Part shown: positions 1 through 9,353 of the stretch, one piece after another
Layout of the letters: each line of letters begins with the position of its first letter
Numbering within the stretch: the first letter of the stretch is position 1
Source of the DNA: Azohydromonas sediminis
GTDB lineage: Bacteria; Pseudomonadota; Gammaproteobacteria; Burkholderiales; Burkholderiaceae_C
Direction of reading: 5' to 3'
NCBI RefSeq assembly: GCF_003574675.1
Contig: NZ_QOAZ01000001.1
Span: 62,001 to 126,000 of the forward strand
DNA: 64,000 bases
Made by a program: the position numbers and the translations under genes
The notes under the pieces: model-generated
The model's input: the letters and a program-made list of their open reading frames with translations, nothing else
The model's database searches: none
Told to the model about the DNA's origin: nothing

Positions 1-1343
1 AGGAACGCGATCGCCTCGAGGTTTTCGCGCCCGCCGTGCACGTTGGGCACCCACTGCCCTTCCTCGCGCGAATAGTCGCGGTACAGCATCGACGCCACCG
101 CGTCGACGCGCAGCCCGTCGACGCCCAGGCGCTCGATCCAGTACAGCGCGCTGCCGACGAGGAAGTTGCGCACCTCGTGGCGGCCGAAGTTGTAGATCAG
201 CGTGTTCCAGTCACGGTGGAAGCCTTCGCGCGGGTCGGCGTGCTCGAACAGCGCGGTGCCGTCGAACCGTGCCAGCCCCCACGCGTCGGTCGGGAAGTGC
301 GCCGGCACCCAGTCGACGAGCACGCCGAGCCCGTGCGCGCGGCACGCCTGCACGAAGCGCACGAAGCCGGCCGGGTCGCCGACGCGCGGGCGGCCTTCGA
401 CGGGCGCCGAGAAGCGCGCAGTCGGTGCGTACAGCGCCAGCGTCTGGTAGCCCCACGAGCCGTCGAACGGGTGCTCGCTGACCGGCAGCAGCTCGACGTG
501 CGTGAAGCCGAGGTCCGCGGCGTAGGCCGGCAGGTGCGCGGCGAGCAGGTCCCAGTCGTGGAAGCCGCCGTCGGGGTGGCGGCGCCACGAGCCGAGGTGC
601 ACCTCGTAGATCGACACCGGCGCGTGGCGCGCGTTGGCCTCGGCGCGGGCCGGCGGCAGCGGCTGCGCGGGCGGCAGCGGCGCGACGACGCTCGCGGTGG
701 CCGGGCGCAGTTCGCACGCGCGTGCGTAGGGGTCGGCCTTCAGCGGCAGCACGGTGCCGTCGCGCGTGCGCAGCTCGTACTTGTAGCGGTCGCCGATGGC
801 GACGTGCGGCACGAAGATCTCCCACAGGCCCGCGCCGTGGTGCAGCCGCATGGGGTGGCGCCGCCCGTCCCAACCGTTGAAGTCGCCGACGACGCTCACG
901 CGCTGCGCGTTCGGCGCCCACAGCGCGAAGCGCACGCCGCCCACGCCGTCGACCTCCATCGCGTGCGCGCCGAGCACCGTGTACGGGCGCAGGTGGCTGC
1001 CTTCGCCGAGGTAGTAGATCTCGGTCGGGTCGATCAGCGAGCCGTAGGCGTAGGCGTCGGCGAGCTGCTGCTCGCGCCCGTCGGCCCAGGTCACGAGCAG
1101 GCGGTATGCGAAGCGCTCGGCGCGGTCGGGCACCACGCCCTCGAACAGCCCGTCGCCGTGACGCAGCGTCAGGTTGGCGACGCGGCGGCCGCCGTCGCGC
1201 TCGAGCACCGCGACCGCGTGCGCGCCGGGCAGCAGCGCGCGCACCCACAGCACGCCGCGCGCGTCGGCGTGCAGTCCGAGCACGGCGAACGGGTCGGGGT
1301 GGCGCGCCTCGACGAGCGCCGCGACGTCGGCTTCGCCCAGCAT
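1..1343 (-). CDS. glgB: 1,4-alpha-glucan branching enzyme, 3' part cut by window edge
   Basis: GlgB forms alpha-1,6 branches in glycogen in the cytoplasm. About 447 N-terminal residues are visible. They include the CBM48 region (LWAPNAQRVSVVGDFNGW) and the GH13 barrel start (IYEVHLGSW, HVELLPVSEHPFDGSWGYQ). The second conserved GH13 block, GLRVDAVASMLYRDY, contains the nucleophile Asp. The C-terminal third lies beyond position 1. The ATG at 1343 follows the glgP stop by about 30 bases, so it is the last visible gene of a decarboxylase-glk-glgP-glgB run. The family identity is secure. Confidence 0.95.
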   Translation of the reverse strand, partial: MLGEADVAALVEARHPDPFAVLGLHADARGVLWVRALLPGAHAVAVLERDGGRRVANLTLRHGDGLFEGVVPDRAERFAYRLLVTWADGREQQLADAYAYGSLIDPTEIYYLGEGSHLRPYTVLGAHAMEVDGVGGVRFALWAPNAQRVSVVGDFNGWDGRRHPMRLHHGAGLWEIFVPHVAIGDRYKYELRTRDGTVLPLKADPYARACELRPATASVVAPLPPAQPLPPARAEANARHAPVSIYEVHLGSWRRHPDGGFHDWDLLAAHLPAYAADLGFTHVELLPVSEHPFDGSWGYQTLALYAPTARFSAPVEGRPRVGDPAGFVRFVQACRAHGLGVLVDWVPAHFPTDAWGLARFDGTALFEHADPREGFHRDWNTLIYNFGRHEVRNFLVGSALYWIERLGVDGLRVDAVASMLYRDYSREEGQWVPNVHGGRENLEAIAF

Positions 1344-1372
1344 GCCCTCGCTCCCGCCTGTCCCGTGCGGCC

Positions 1373-3880
1373 TCACGGCACGTGCGACCAGATGCGCTCG
1401 ACGTAGTCGCGGACCGTGCGGTCGCTCGAGAAGTGGCCCATGCCGGCAATGTTGCGCAGCGCCTTCTCGGCCCAGCGTGCGGGCGCGCGGTACAGCGCGT
1501 CGACCTCGCGCTGCGCACGCAGGTAGTCGTCGAAGTCGGCCATCAGCATGTAGCGGTCGTGGTCGAGCAGCGGCTCGACGAGGCTGCGGTAGCGCCCGGG
1601 GTCGCCGGCGCTGAAGTCGCCGCGCAGCAGCGCGTCGATCACGCCGCGCAGCCGCGCATCGTGCTCGTAGTGCGCACGCGGCTGGTAGCCCTCGACGCGG
1701 CGCTGTGCGATCTGCTCGGCGCGCAGCCCGAACACGAACAGGTGCTCCTCGCCGATGGCCTGCGCCATCTCGATGTTGGCGCCGTCCCAGGTGCCGATCG
1801 TCAGCGCGCCGTTGAGCGCGAACTTCATGTTGCCGGTGCCCGACGCCTCGAGCCCGGCGGTCGAGATCTGCTGCGACAGGTCGGCCGCCGGCATGATCAC
1901 CTCGGCCAGCGAGACGCTGTAGTTCGGCAGGAACACGACCTTGAGCCGGTCGCGCAACCGCGCGTCGGCGTTGACGACCGCGGCGACGTCGTGCGCCAGG
2001 CGCACGATGGCCTTCGCGGCGCGGTACGCCGACGCCGCCTTTCCCGCCAGGATCACGGTGCGCGGCACCCAGTCGGCGTCGGGGTCGGCGAGCATCGCGT
2101 GGTAGCGCGCGATCACGTGCATCAGGTTCAGCAGCTGGCGCTTGTACTCGTGCACGCGCTTGACCTGCACGTCGAACAGGCTGTCGGGATCGACGCGCAC
2201 GCCGACCTCGCGCTCGATCAGCGCGGCCAGCCGCAGCTTGTTGGCGCGCTTGACCTTCATCACCGCACGGCCGAGCCGGCGGTCGGTGGCGTGCGCGGCG
2301 AGCTTGTGCAGGCGGTCGAGGTCGCGGCGCCAGGTCGCGCCGAGCTGCTCGTCGATCAGCGCGGCCAGCCCCGGGTTGGCCTGCATCAGCCAGCGCCTGG
2401 GCGTGACGCCGTTGGTGACGTTGGTGAAACGGTCGGGAAACAGGTGCGCGAAGTCGGCGAAGATCGACTGCACCATCAGCTGCGAGTGCAGCTGCGAGAC
2501 GCCGTTGACGCGGTGCGCCGCGACGATCGACAGCGCAGCCATGCGCACGCGCCGCTCGCCCGACTCGTCGATCAGCGACACGCGGCGCAGCAGGTCGTGG
2601 TCGTGCGGGTGGCGCCGGCGCACGTCGTCGAGGAACAGGTGGTTGATCTCGTAGACGATCTCGAGGTGCCGCGGCAGCAGCGACTCGAACATCCACACCG
2701 GCCAGGTCTCGAGCGCCTCGGGCAGCAGCGTGTGGTTGGTGTAGCTGATCGCCTTGTGCGTCTGTGCCCACGCCCTGTCCCAGTCGAGCCCGTGCACGTC
2801 GATCAGCAGCCGCATCAGCTCGACGGGCGCCAGCGCCGGGTGCGTGTCGTTGAGGTGGATGACGTTCTTGTCGCCGAAGTTGTCGATGCGGCCCTGCTCG
2901 CGCAGGTGCCGCTGCACGATGTCCTGCAGCGACGCGCTGACGAGGAAGTGCTCCTGCTTCAGCCGCAGCTCGCGCCCGGCCGGCGTGCTGTCGTCGGGGT
3001 ACAGCACCCAGTTGAGGATGTCGGCCTCGATGCGCTCGCGCCCGGCCTCGACGTGCTCGCCGCGGCAGAACAGCTCGAAGTCGATGCTGCCGGTGGCGCG
3101 CGCGCGCCACTGGCGCAGCGTCGAGACGCGCTCGCTGCCCGGTGCCGGCACGATGAAGTCGTAGACGTTGGCCAGCACCGTCTTGGCCGGCACCCAGCGG
3201 CGCCGTCCGTGGTCGGACTCGACGCGGCCGCCGAAGCCGACCTCGTACTGCAGCTCGGGACGGCGTACCTCCCACGGGCTGCCACCGCCGCGCAGCCAGT
3301 CGTCGGGCTCCTCGACCTGGCAGCCGTCGACGATCTTCTGCGCGAACATGCCGTACTCGTAGCGCGGGCCGTAGCCGAACGACGGCAGCCCGAGCATCGC
3401 GAACGAGTCGAGGAAGCACGCCGCCAGCCGCCCGAGGCCGCCGTTGCCGAGCGCGGCATCGCGCTCGCGTTCGAGCACGTCGGCCGGCGCGAGCTTGGAC
3501 GCCGCGAGGTGGCGGCGGAATTCGTCGTCGAGGCCGAGCGCGGCCAGCGCGTTGCCGAGCGCGCGGCCCATCAGGAACTCCATCGACAGGTAGTGCACCC
3601 GCCGCGGTGGCGCCTCGCCGCGGGCCGGGGCGCGCTTGCGCGTCAGCAGCGCGAGGTCCTCGGCCTGCGTCGCCGCCCAGCGGCGCTCGAGTTCGCCCAT
3701 GCACACGGCGGCGGCCGCGCGCAGCCACACGTCGGGCGGCGAGCGGCGCGCATCGGCGATGCCGTCGGCGCGGCGCAGCAGCTGCTGGTCGAGCGCGTCG
3801 TGGAACACGCTGCGCACCGACGGCAGCGCCCGCCGGCGCGCCGACGGCGCCGGGCGCGTGGGGACGGAACGGGTCGTCAC
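1373..3880 (-). CDS. glgP: Glycogen/starch phosphorylase
   Basis: This GT35 enzyme releases glucose-1-phosphate from alpha-1,4-glucans using PLP. The PLP-lysine segment EASGTGNMKFALNGALTIG is intact, as are the N-terminal VHYLSMEFLMGR and the central HLNDTHPA. The length (about 835 residues) is normal. I prefer the GTG at 3880 because GGGAGAGG lies just upstream of it. An in-frame ATG at 3931 would add 17 residues but has no ribosome site. It sits between glk (87-base gap) and glgB (about 30 bases), consistent with a glycogen-use operon feeding glucose-1-phosphate and glucose into glycolysis. Confidence 0.96.
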   Translation of the reverse strand: MTTRSVPTRPAPSARRRALPSVRSVFHDALDQQLLRRADGIADARRSPPDVWLRAAAAVCMGELERRWAATQAEDLALLTRKRAPARGEAPPRRVHYLSMEFLMGRALGNALAALGLDDEFRRHLAASKLAPADVLERERDAALGNGGLGRLAACFLDSFAMLGLPSFGYGPRYEYGMFAQKIVDGCQVEEPDDWLRGGGSPWEVRRPELQYEVGFGGRVESDHGRRRWVPAKTVLANVYDFIVPAPGSERVSTLRQWRARATGSIDFELFCRGEHVEAGRERIEADILNWVLYPDDSTPAGRELRLKQEHFLVSASLQDIVQRHLREQGRIDNFGDKNVIHLNDTHPALAPVELMRLLIDVHGLDWDRAWAQTHKAISYTNHTLLPEALETWPVWMFESLLPRHLEIVYEINHLFLDDVRRRHPHDHDLLRRVSLIDESGERRVRMAALSIVAAHRVNGVSQLHSQLMVQSIFADFAHLFPDRFTNVTNGVTPRRWLMQANPGLAALIDEQLGATWRRDLDRLHKLAAHATDRRLGRAVMKVKRANKLRLAALIEREVGVRVDPDSLFDVQVKRVHEYKRQLLNLMHVIARYHAMLADPDADWVPRTVILAGKAASAYRAAKAIVRLAHDVAAVVNADARLRDRLKVVFLPNYSVSLAEVIMPAADLSQQISTAGLEASGTGNMKFALNGALTIGTWDGANIEMAQAIGEEHLFVFGLRAEQIAQRRVEGYQPRAHYEHDARLRGVIDALLRGDFSAGDPGRYRSLVEPLLDHDRYMLMADFDDYLRAQREVDALYRAPARWAEKALRNIAGMGHFSSDRTVRDYVERIWSHVP

Positions 3881-3967
3881 GGCCTCTCCCTGCGATTTCT
3901 TGTGGTTTGGGTCAAGCAAAGTATGCGCCACGCGGTGCGTGCCGACGCCTGACCGTGCGGCCCGAAG

Positions 3968-4963
3968 TCAGGCGTCGGGCGCCGCGCCGAGCGCCGCCGC
4001 GGCGCCGGCCAGCGTCGCGTGCGGGTCGACGATCAGCGGCGTCGGGATCGCGGCCAGGTACGGCGCGAAGCGGCCCTTGGCCTCGAAGCGCGCGCGAAAG
4101 CGCGACGCTGCGAAGCGCTCGGCGAAGCGCGGCACGATCCCGCCGCCGACGTACAGCCCGCCGCGCGCACCGAACGTGAGCGCGACGTTGCCGGCGAAGC
4201 TGCCGAGCAGCGCGCAGAACGTATCGAGCGTGCGCGCGGCCAGCGCGTCGCCGCCGTCGAGCGCGGCCTGCACGATCGCCGGCGCATCGAGCGCCGGCGC
4301 CGCGATACCTTCGACCGCGGCCACGGCGCGGTGCAGCACCGGCAGCCCGATGCCCGACAGCAGCCGCTCGGCCGAGACGTGCTCGAACTCGCGCCGCGCG
4401 TGCGCGACGACGGCCTGCTCGTAGTCGTCGCCGGCGGCCAGCGTCGCATGCCCGCCCTCGCCCGCCACGGCGTGCCAGCCGCACGGCGTGCGCACCAGGC
4501 CGGCAACGCCGAGCCCGGTGCCCGGACCGACGACGGCGCGCGTGCCGTCCGGCGGCGGCCACGGCCCGAGCACGCGCAGGTGCTCGGGCGGCAGCGCCGG
4601 CAGCGACAGCGCGAGCGCCTCGAAGTCGTTGAGCACGCGCAGCCGCTCGACGCCGAGCGCCGCGCGCAGCTGCGCGCGGGTGAACGACCAGCGCGCGTTG
4701 GTCAGCGCGATCGGCTCGCGCCCGATGGGCGTCGCGACGGCGAACGCCGCCGCCCGGGGTGCGTGCGCGAGCGCGCCGTCGGCGCGGCGCGCGTCGAGGT
4801 AGGCGCGCGCCGCCTCGGCCGGGCCGTCGAAGTCGGCGGTGCGCAGCGCCTGAACGTGGCGCACGCCGCCGCCGGACGCCTCGACGAGGCCGAAGCGCGC
4901 GTGCGTGCCGCCGACGTCGGCCACGAGCCACGGCAGCGGCGCCGCCACGCCGGGTTCAGGCAT
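3968..4963 (-). CDS. glk: Glucokinase (ROK-unrelated Glk family)
   Basis: Glk phosphorylates free glucose with ATP, which fits its place beside glycogen phosphorylase and branching enzyme. The N-terminal phosphate loop ADVGGTHARFGL, the adenosine-side segment GPGTGLGVAGL and the EGGHATL motif with the substrate-binding Glu/His are present. The length of 331 residues is normal. Its ATG at 4963 overlaps the last 8 bases of the upstream decarboxylase gene, which indicates translational coupling. The N-terminus has a short proline/alanine extension before the ATPase core. Confidence 0.94.
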   Translation of the reverse strand: MPEPGVAAPLPWLVADVGGTHARFGLVEASGGGVRHVQALRTADFDGPAEAARAYLDARRADGALAHAPRAAAFAVATPIGREPIALTNARWSFTRAQLRAALGVERLRVLNDFEALALSLPALPPEHLRVLGPWPPPDGTRAVVGPGTGLGVAGLVRTPCGWHAVAGEGGHATLAAGDDYEQAVVAHARREFEHVSAERLLSGIGLPVLHRAVAAVEGIAAPALDAPAIVQAALDGGDALAARTLDTFCALLGSFAGNVALTFGARGGLYVGGGIVPRFAERFAASRFRARFEAKGRFAPYLAAIPTPLIVDPHATLAGAAAALGAAPDA

Positions 4964-7220
4964 CGCGCACGCAGTCGACGGCGTAGGTCTTGCGGCCGTC
5001 GGCGTCGACGTCCTCGATCAGCCCGTGCACGTCGGTCGCGAAGCCGGGGAACGCGGCGTTGAACGAACGCGCGAAGCGCAGGAAGTCGACGATCTTCTTG
5101 TTGAAGCGCTCGCCGGGGATCAGCAGCGGGATGCCCGGCGGGTACGGCGTCAGCAGCGAGGTCGTGATGCGCCCCTCGAGGCGGTCGATCGGCACGCGCT
5201 CGGTGCGGCGCTTGGCGATGCAGGCGTAGGCGTCGGTGGGCGTCATCGCCGGCTGCAGGTCCGACAGGTACATCTCGGTCGTCAGCCGTGCGACGTCGCC
5301 CTCGGCGTAGGCCTCGTGGATCGCCTGGCACAGGTCGCGCAGCCCCATGCGCTCGTAGCGCGGGTGCTTGGCGACGAACTCGGGCAGGATGCGCCACAGC
5401 GGCGCGTTCTTGTCGTAGTCGTCCTTGAACTGCTGCAGCGCCGTCAGCAGCGTGTTCCAGCGGCCCTTCGTGATGCCGATCGTGAACATGATGAAGAACG
5501 AGTACAGCCCCGTCTTCTCGACGACCACGCCGTGCTCGGCGAGGAACTTGGTGACGATGCCGGCCGGGATGCCGGTCTGGTCGAACTTGCCGTTGACGTC
5601 GAGCCCGGGGGTGATGATCGTGCTCTTGATCGGGTCGAGCATGTTGAAGCCCGCCGACACCTCGCCGAAGCCGTGCCACGCATCGCCGGCGGCGAGCACC
5701 CAGTCGGCGGCGCGGCCGATGCCCTCGTCGGCAAGCCGGTCGGGGCCCCAGACGGTGAACCACCAGTCGTGGCCGAACTCGCGCTCGACCTTGCGCATCG
5801 CGCGGCGGAAGTCGAGCGCCTCCTTGATGCTCTCCTCGACGAGCGCGGTGCCGCCGGGCGGCTCCATCATCGCGGCGGCGACGTCGCAGCTGGCGATGAT
5901 CGCGTACTGCGGACTCGTGCTGGTGTGCATCAGGTACGCCTCGTTGAACAGGTGGTGGTCGAGGCCGACCTGCTGCGAGTCCTGCACCAGCACCTGCGAC
6001 GCCTGCGAGAGCCCCGCGAGCAGCTTGTGCGTCGACTGCGTCGAATAGACCACCGTCGACTGCGGGCGCGCGCGCTTCTTGCCCATCGCGTGGTAGCTGC
6101 CGTAGAACGGGTGGAACGCGGCGTGCGGCAGCCACGCCTCGTCGAAGTGCAGGTTCTCGACCCAGCCGTCGACCATGCCCTTGATCGTCTCGGTGTTGTA
6201 GAGCACGCCGTCGTAGGTGCTCTGCGTGAGCGTCATGATGCGCGGGCGCACCGTCTTCGCGTCGACGCCCTGCAGCAGCGGGTGCGCGGCGATCTTCTTC
6301 TCGATCGCCTCGCGCGAGAACTCGTGCTGCGGGATCGGGCCGATGATGCCGTAGTGGTTGCGCGTGGGCGTCATGAACACGGGGATCGCCCCGGTCATGA
6401 TGATCGAGTGCAGGATGCTCTTGTGGCAGTTGCGGTCGACGACGACGACGTCGCCAGGCGCCACCGTGTGGTGCCAGACGATCTTGTTGCTCGTGCTCGT
6501 GCCGTTGGTGACGAAGAAGCAGTGGTCGGCGTTGAAGATGCGCGCCGCGTTCTTCTCGCTGGCCGCCACCGGGCCGGTGTGGTCGAGCAGCTGGCCGAGC
6601 TCCTCGACGGCATTGCACACGTCGGCGCGCAGCATGTTCTCGCCGAAGAACTGGTGGAACATCTGCCCCACCGGGCTCTTCAGGAACGCGACACCGCCCG
6701 AGTGCCCCGGGCAGTGCCACGAGTACGAGCCGTCCTGCGCGTAGTCCATCAGCGCCTTGAAGAACGGCGGCGCGAGGCCGTCGAGGTAGGCCTTGGCCTC
6801 GCGGATGATGTGCCGCGCGACGAAGTCCGGCGTGTCCTCGAACATGTGGATGAAGCCGTGCAGCTCGCGCAGGATGTCGTTCGGGATGTGCTGGCTCGTG
6901 CGCGTCTCGCCGGCGAGGTAGATCGGGATGTCGGCGTTGCGGAAGCGGATCTCGCGGATGAACTTGCGCAGCGCCTCGACGGCCGGCCCCTCCTCGCCCC
7001 CTTCGGCGGCGATCTCCTCGTCGTCGATCGACAGGATGAACGCGCTGGCGCGGCTTTGCTGCTGCGCGAACTGGCTGAGGTCGCCGTAGCTCGTCGTGCC
7101 GAGCACCTCGAAGCCTTCCTTCTCGATCGCCTGCGCGAGCGCGCGGATGCTCAGCCCCGAGGCGTTCTCGGAGCGGAAGTCCTCGTCGATGATGACGATC
7201 GGGAAGTGGAAGCGCAGCAT
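4956..7220 (-). CDS. Biodegradative-type arginine/lysine/ornithine decarboxylase
   Basis: A fold-type I PLP decarboxylase of the AdiA/CadA/LdcC group, about 754 residues. It has the N-terminal receiver-like wing domain (FPIVIIDEDFRSENASGLS), the PLP core with the Schiff-base lysine in STQSTHKLLAGLSQ, and a C-terminal domain. Such enzymes consume a proton and make a diamine (agmatine, cadaverine or putrescine). The substrate cannot be told from sequence by eye. The start at 7220 has GAGGA about 9 bases upstream. An upstream in-frame ATG at 7379 gives a low-complexity extension and is unlikely. Its overlap with glk is unusual for this enzyme. Confidence 0.92.
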   Translation of the reverse strand: MLRFHFPIVIIDEDFRSENASGLSIRALAQAIEKEGFEVLGTTSYGDLSQFAQQQSRASAFILSIDDEEIAAEGGEEGPAVEALRKFIREIRFRNADIPIYLAGETRTSQHIPNDILRELHGFIHMFEDTPDFVARHIIREAKAYLDGLAPPFFKALMDYAQDGSYSWHCPGHSGGVAFLKSPVGQMFHQFFGENMLRADVCNAVEELGQLLDHTGPVAASEKNAARIFNADHCFFVTNGTSTSNKIVWHHTVAPGDVVVVDRNCHKSILHSIIMTGAIPVFMTPTRNHYGIIGPIPQHEFSREAIEKKIAAHPLLQGVDAKTVRPRIMTLTQSTYDGVLYNTETIKGMVDGWVENLHFDEAWLPHAAFHPFYGSYHAMGKKRARPQSTVVYSTQSTHKLLAGLSQASQVLVQDSQQVGLDHHLFNEAYLMHTSTSPQYAIIASCDVAAAMMEPPGGTALVEESIKEALDFRRAMRKVEREFGHDWWFTVWGPDRLADEGIGRAADWVLAAGDAWHGFGEVSAGFNMLDPIKSTIITPGLDVNGKFDQTGIPAGIVTKFLAEHGVVVEKTGLYSFFIMFTIGITKGRWNTLLTALQQFKDDYDKNAPLWRILPEFVAKHPRYERMGLRDLCQAIHEAYAEGDVARLTTEMYLSDLQPAMTPTDAYACIAKRRTERVPIDRLEGRITTSLLTPYPPGIPLLIPGERFNKKIVDFLRFARSFNAAFPGFATDVHGLIEDVDADGRKTYAVDCVRDA

Positions 7221-7344
7221 GGCGGCGGTCCTCGCAGGCGACGGAAAGCGGCAAAAACGGCGCAGTGTAGGCCCGTTCCCACGACGCGCTCGTGGCATGG
7301 CGCACTGGCTAGACTGTCCGCGTTCGCTGCCACGCCTGCCGCCG

Positions 7345-7725
7345 ATGACCCCGAAGCCCGCGAAGAACGTGCTCGGCACCGACCTCGTGCCGTGCTCCTA
7401 CGATCCCTTGACCGGCTGGTACCGCGACGGCTGCTGCCACACCGACGAGAACGACCATGGCAGCCACGTGATCTGCGCGCGCGTCACGGTCGAGTTCCTG
7501 AACTTCCAGTTCGAGCGCGGCAACGACCTGATCACGCCGCGGCCCGAGATGCGCTTCCGCGGCCTGAAGCCGGGCGACCGCTGGTGCGTGTGCGCGCTGC
7601 GCTGGGCCGAGGCGCTGCGCGCCGGCTGCGCACCGCCGGTGGTGCTCGAAGCGACGCACGAGCGCGCGCTGCACCACGTGACGCTCGAGCAGCTGCAGCA
7701 GCACGCCTGGAGCGCGGTGGGATAA
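7345..7725 (+). CDS. DUF2237 family protein
   Basis: A 126-residue soluble protein of the DUF2237 (COG3651) family. The pattern NVLGTDLVPCSYDPLTGWYRDGCC, followed by a conserved HVICARVT and a C-terminal DRWCVCALRW block, is what I associate with the family. Several conserved cysteines and histidines suggest metal or redox chemistry, but no function is established. It stands alone, divergent from the decarboxylase and just before tRNA-Ser. No clear ribosome site is visible before the chosen ATG; the conserved region begins a few residues in, which supports this start. Confidence 0.8.
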   Translation: MTPKPAKNVLGTDLVPCSYDPLTGWYRDGCCHTDENDHGSHVICARVTVEFLNFQFERGNDLITPRPEMRFRGLKPGDRWCVCALRWAEALRAGCAPPVVLEATHERALHHVTLEQLQQHAWSAVG

Positions 7726-7769
7726 TCCGCGCCTCGTCGATCGGCGTGCCGCACGCCGGCCGTCCCTGC

Positions 7770-7860
7770 GGAGGGATGGATGAGTGGTTTAAGTCGCACG
7801 CCTGGAAAGCGTGTGTGGGTCAACAGCCCACCGCGGGTTCGAATCCCGCTCCCTCCGCCA
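7770..7860 (+). tRNA. tRNA-Ser (anticodon GGA)
   Basis: The cloverleaf is complete: acceptor GGAGGGA pairs with the 3' TCCCTCC, the anticodon loop CTGGAAA gives anticodon GGA, and there is a long class II variable arm, a T arm around GGGTTCGAATCCC, and an encoded 3' CCA. The 91-base length is typical of tRNA-Ser. Confidence 0.97.
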
Positions 7861-7868
7861 TCGCGGCC

Positions 7869-9353
7869 TCAGCGTGCGCCGGGCTTGCGCGGCGTCTCGC
7901 GCCGAGCGCGCAGCGCCTCCTCATACAGCGCCAGGTACTGACGCGCCGCGGCATCCCAGGTGAACTGCTGCGCCATCGCGCGGCGCATGACGCGCTGCCA
8001 CTGCGCCGGCTCGCGGTACAGCGCGATCGCGCGCGCCAGCGCCGCCTCGAGCGCGCTCGGGTGCGCGGCGTCGAACACGAAGCCGGTGGCGCGGTCCTCG
8101 GCCAGCGCGACCGGGTCGGCATCGACGACGGTGTCGGCCAGCCCGCCGACGCGGCGCACGAGCGGCAGCGTGCCGTAGCGCAGGCCGTACATCTGCGTCA
8201 GCCCGCAGGGCTCGAAGCGCGACGGCACGACGATCACGTCGGCGCCGGCCACCAGCCGGTGCGCGCGCGGCTCGTCGTAGCCGATGTGCAGCGCGACCTG
8301 CCGCGGATGCTGCTCGGCCGCGCGGCGGAAGGCCTGCTCGAGCGCGTCGTCACCGGTGCCCTGCACCGCGAGCTGGCCGCCACGCGCCAGCAGCGCGGGC
8401 AGCGCGCCGAGCAGCAGGTCGAGGCCCTTCTGCGACGTCAGCCGGCTGACGACGCCCAGCAGCGGCGCGTCGGCGCGTGCCTCCAGACCGAACTCGCGCT
8501 GCAGCGCGGCCTTGCAGTACGCCTTGCCGCCGAGCGACGTCGCGTCGTAGCGCGCCGCGATCCACGGGTCGGTGGCGGGGTTCCAGACCTCACGGTCGAC
8601 GCCGTTGAGGATGCCGCGCACGTCGTGGCCGCGGTCGCGCAGCACGCCGTCGAGGCCGCAGCCGAACTCGGGGGTGGCGATCTCGCGCGCGTAGGTCGGG
8701 CTGACGGTGGTGATGCGGTCGGCGTACAGCAGCCCGGCTTTCATGAACGAGACCTGGCGGTGGAACTCGATGCCGTGCGGCCACAGCAGCCGGTGCGACA
8801 GCCCGAGCAGCGCGAAGTCGCCGAGCGGAAACAGCCCCTGGTATGCAAGGTTGTGCACCGTGAACACGCTGCCGGCGGGTGTCGTCGGGTGCATCGCGAG
8901 GTAGGCGCAGGCCAGCGCGGCGTGCCAGTCGTGCGCGTGGACGATGTCCGGATGCCAGTCGGGGTCGAGCTCGCCGGCGGCCAGGTGCGCCGCAGCCCAG
9001 CCCAGCAAGGCGAAGCGCTGCAGGTTGTCGGGCCAGTCGTGGCCGTCGGGGCCGAGGTAGGGGTTGCCGTCGCGGCGGTACAGGTAAGGCGCATCGATCA
9101 CGTAGGCCGGCGTGTCCAGGCCCTGCAGGCGGCCGTGCAGCAGGTCGACCCGCGCCGCGCCGAACAGCGGGCCCAGCCGCGCGACGGTGCGTGCGCCGCC
9201 GAGCGCGTCGCCGATGGCAGGAAACCCCGGCAGCAGCAGCTGCACGTCGGCGCCGCAGGTGGCGAGTGCCTGCGGCAGCGCGCCGAGCACGTCGGCCAGA
9301 CCGCCGGTCTTGACCAGCGGAAACACCTCGGCCGCGACCTGCAGGACCCTCAT
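7869..9353 (-). CDS. glgA: Glycogen synthase (ADP-glucose dependent)
   Basis: A GT5 enzyme that extends alpha-1,4-glucan chains from ADP-glucose. The N-terminus has [18 protein letters not shown], whose KTGGL binds ADP-glucose. The C-terminal Rossmann domain has the [17 protein letters not shown] block with the retaining-GT Glu. The length of 494 residues is normal. Its ATG overlaps the glgC stop by 4 bases (ATGA), so the two are translationally coupled as one glgCA unit. It ends 9 bases from the tRNA-Ser gene on the opposite strand, with no obvious terminator between. Confidence 0.96.
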   Translation of the reverse strand: MRVLQVAAEVFPLVKTGGLADVLGALPQALATCGADVQLLLPGFPAIGDALGGARTVARLGPLFGAARVDLLHGRLQGLDTPAYVIDAPYLYRRDGNPYLGPDGHDWPDNLQRFALLGWAAAHLAAGELDPDWHPDIVHAHDWHAALACAYLAMHPTTPAGSVFTVHNLAYQGLFPLGDFALLGLSHRLLWPHGIEFHRQVSFMKAGLLYADRITTVSPTYAREIATPEFGCGLDGVLRDRGHDVRGILNGVDREVWNPATDPWIAARYDATSLGGKAYCKAALQREFGLEARADAPLLGVVSRLTSQKGLDLLLGALPALLARGGQLAVQGTGDDALEQAFRRAAEQHPRQVALHIGYDEPRAHRLVAGADVIVVPSRFEPCGLTQMYGLRYGTLPLVRRVGGLADTVVDADPVALAEDRATGFVFDAAHPSALEAALARAIALYREPAQWQRVMRRAMAQQFTWDAAARQYLALYEEALRARRETPRKPGAR

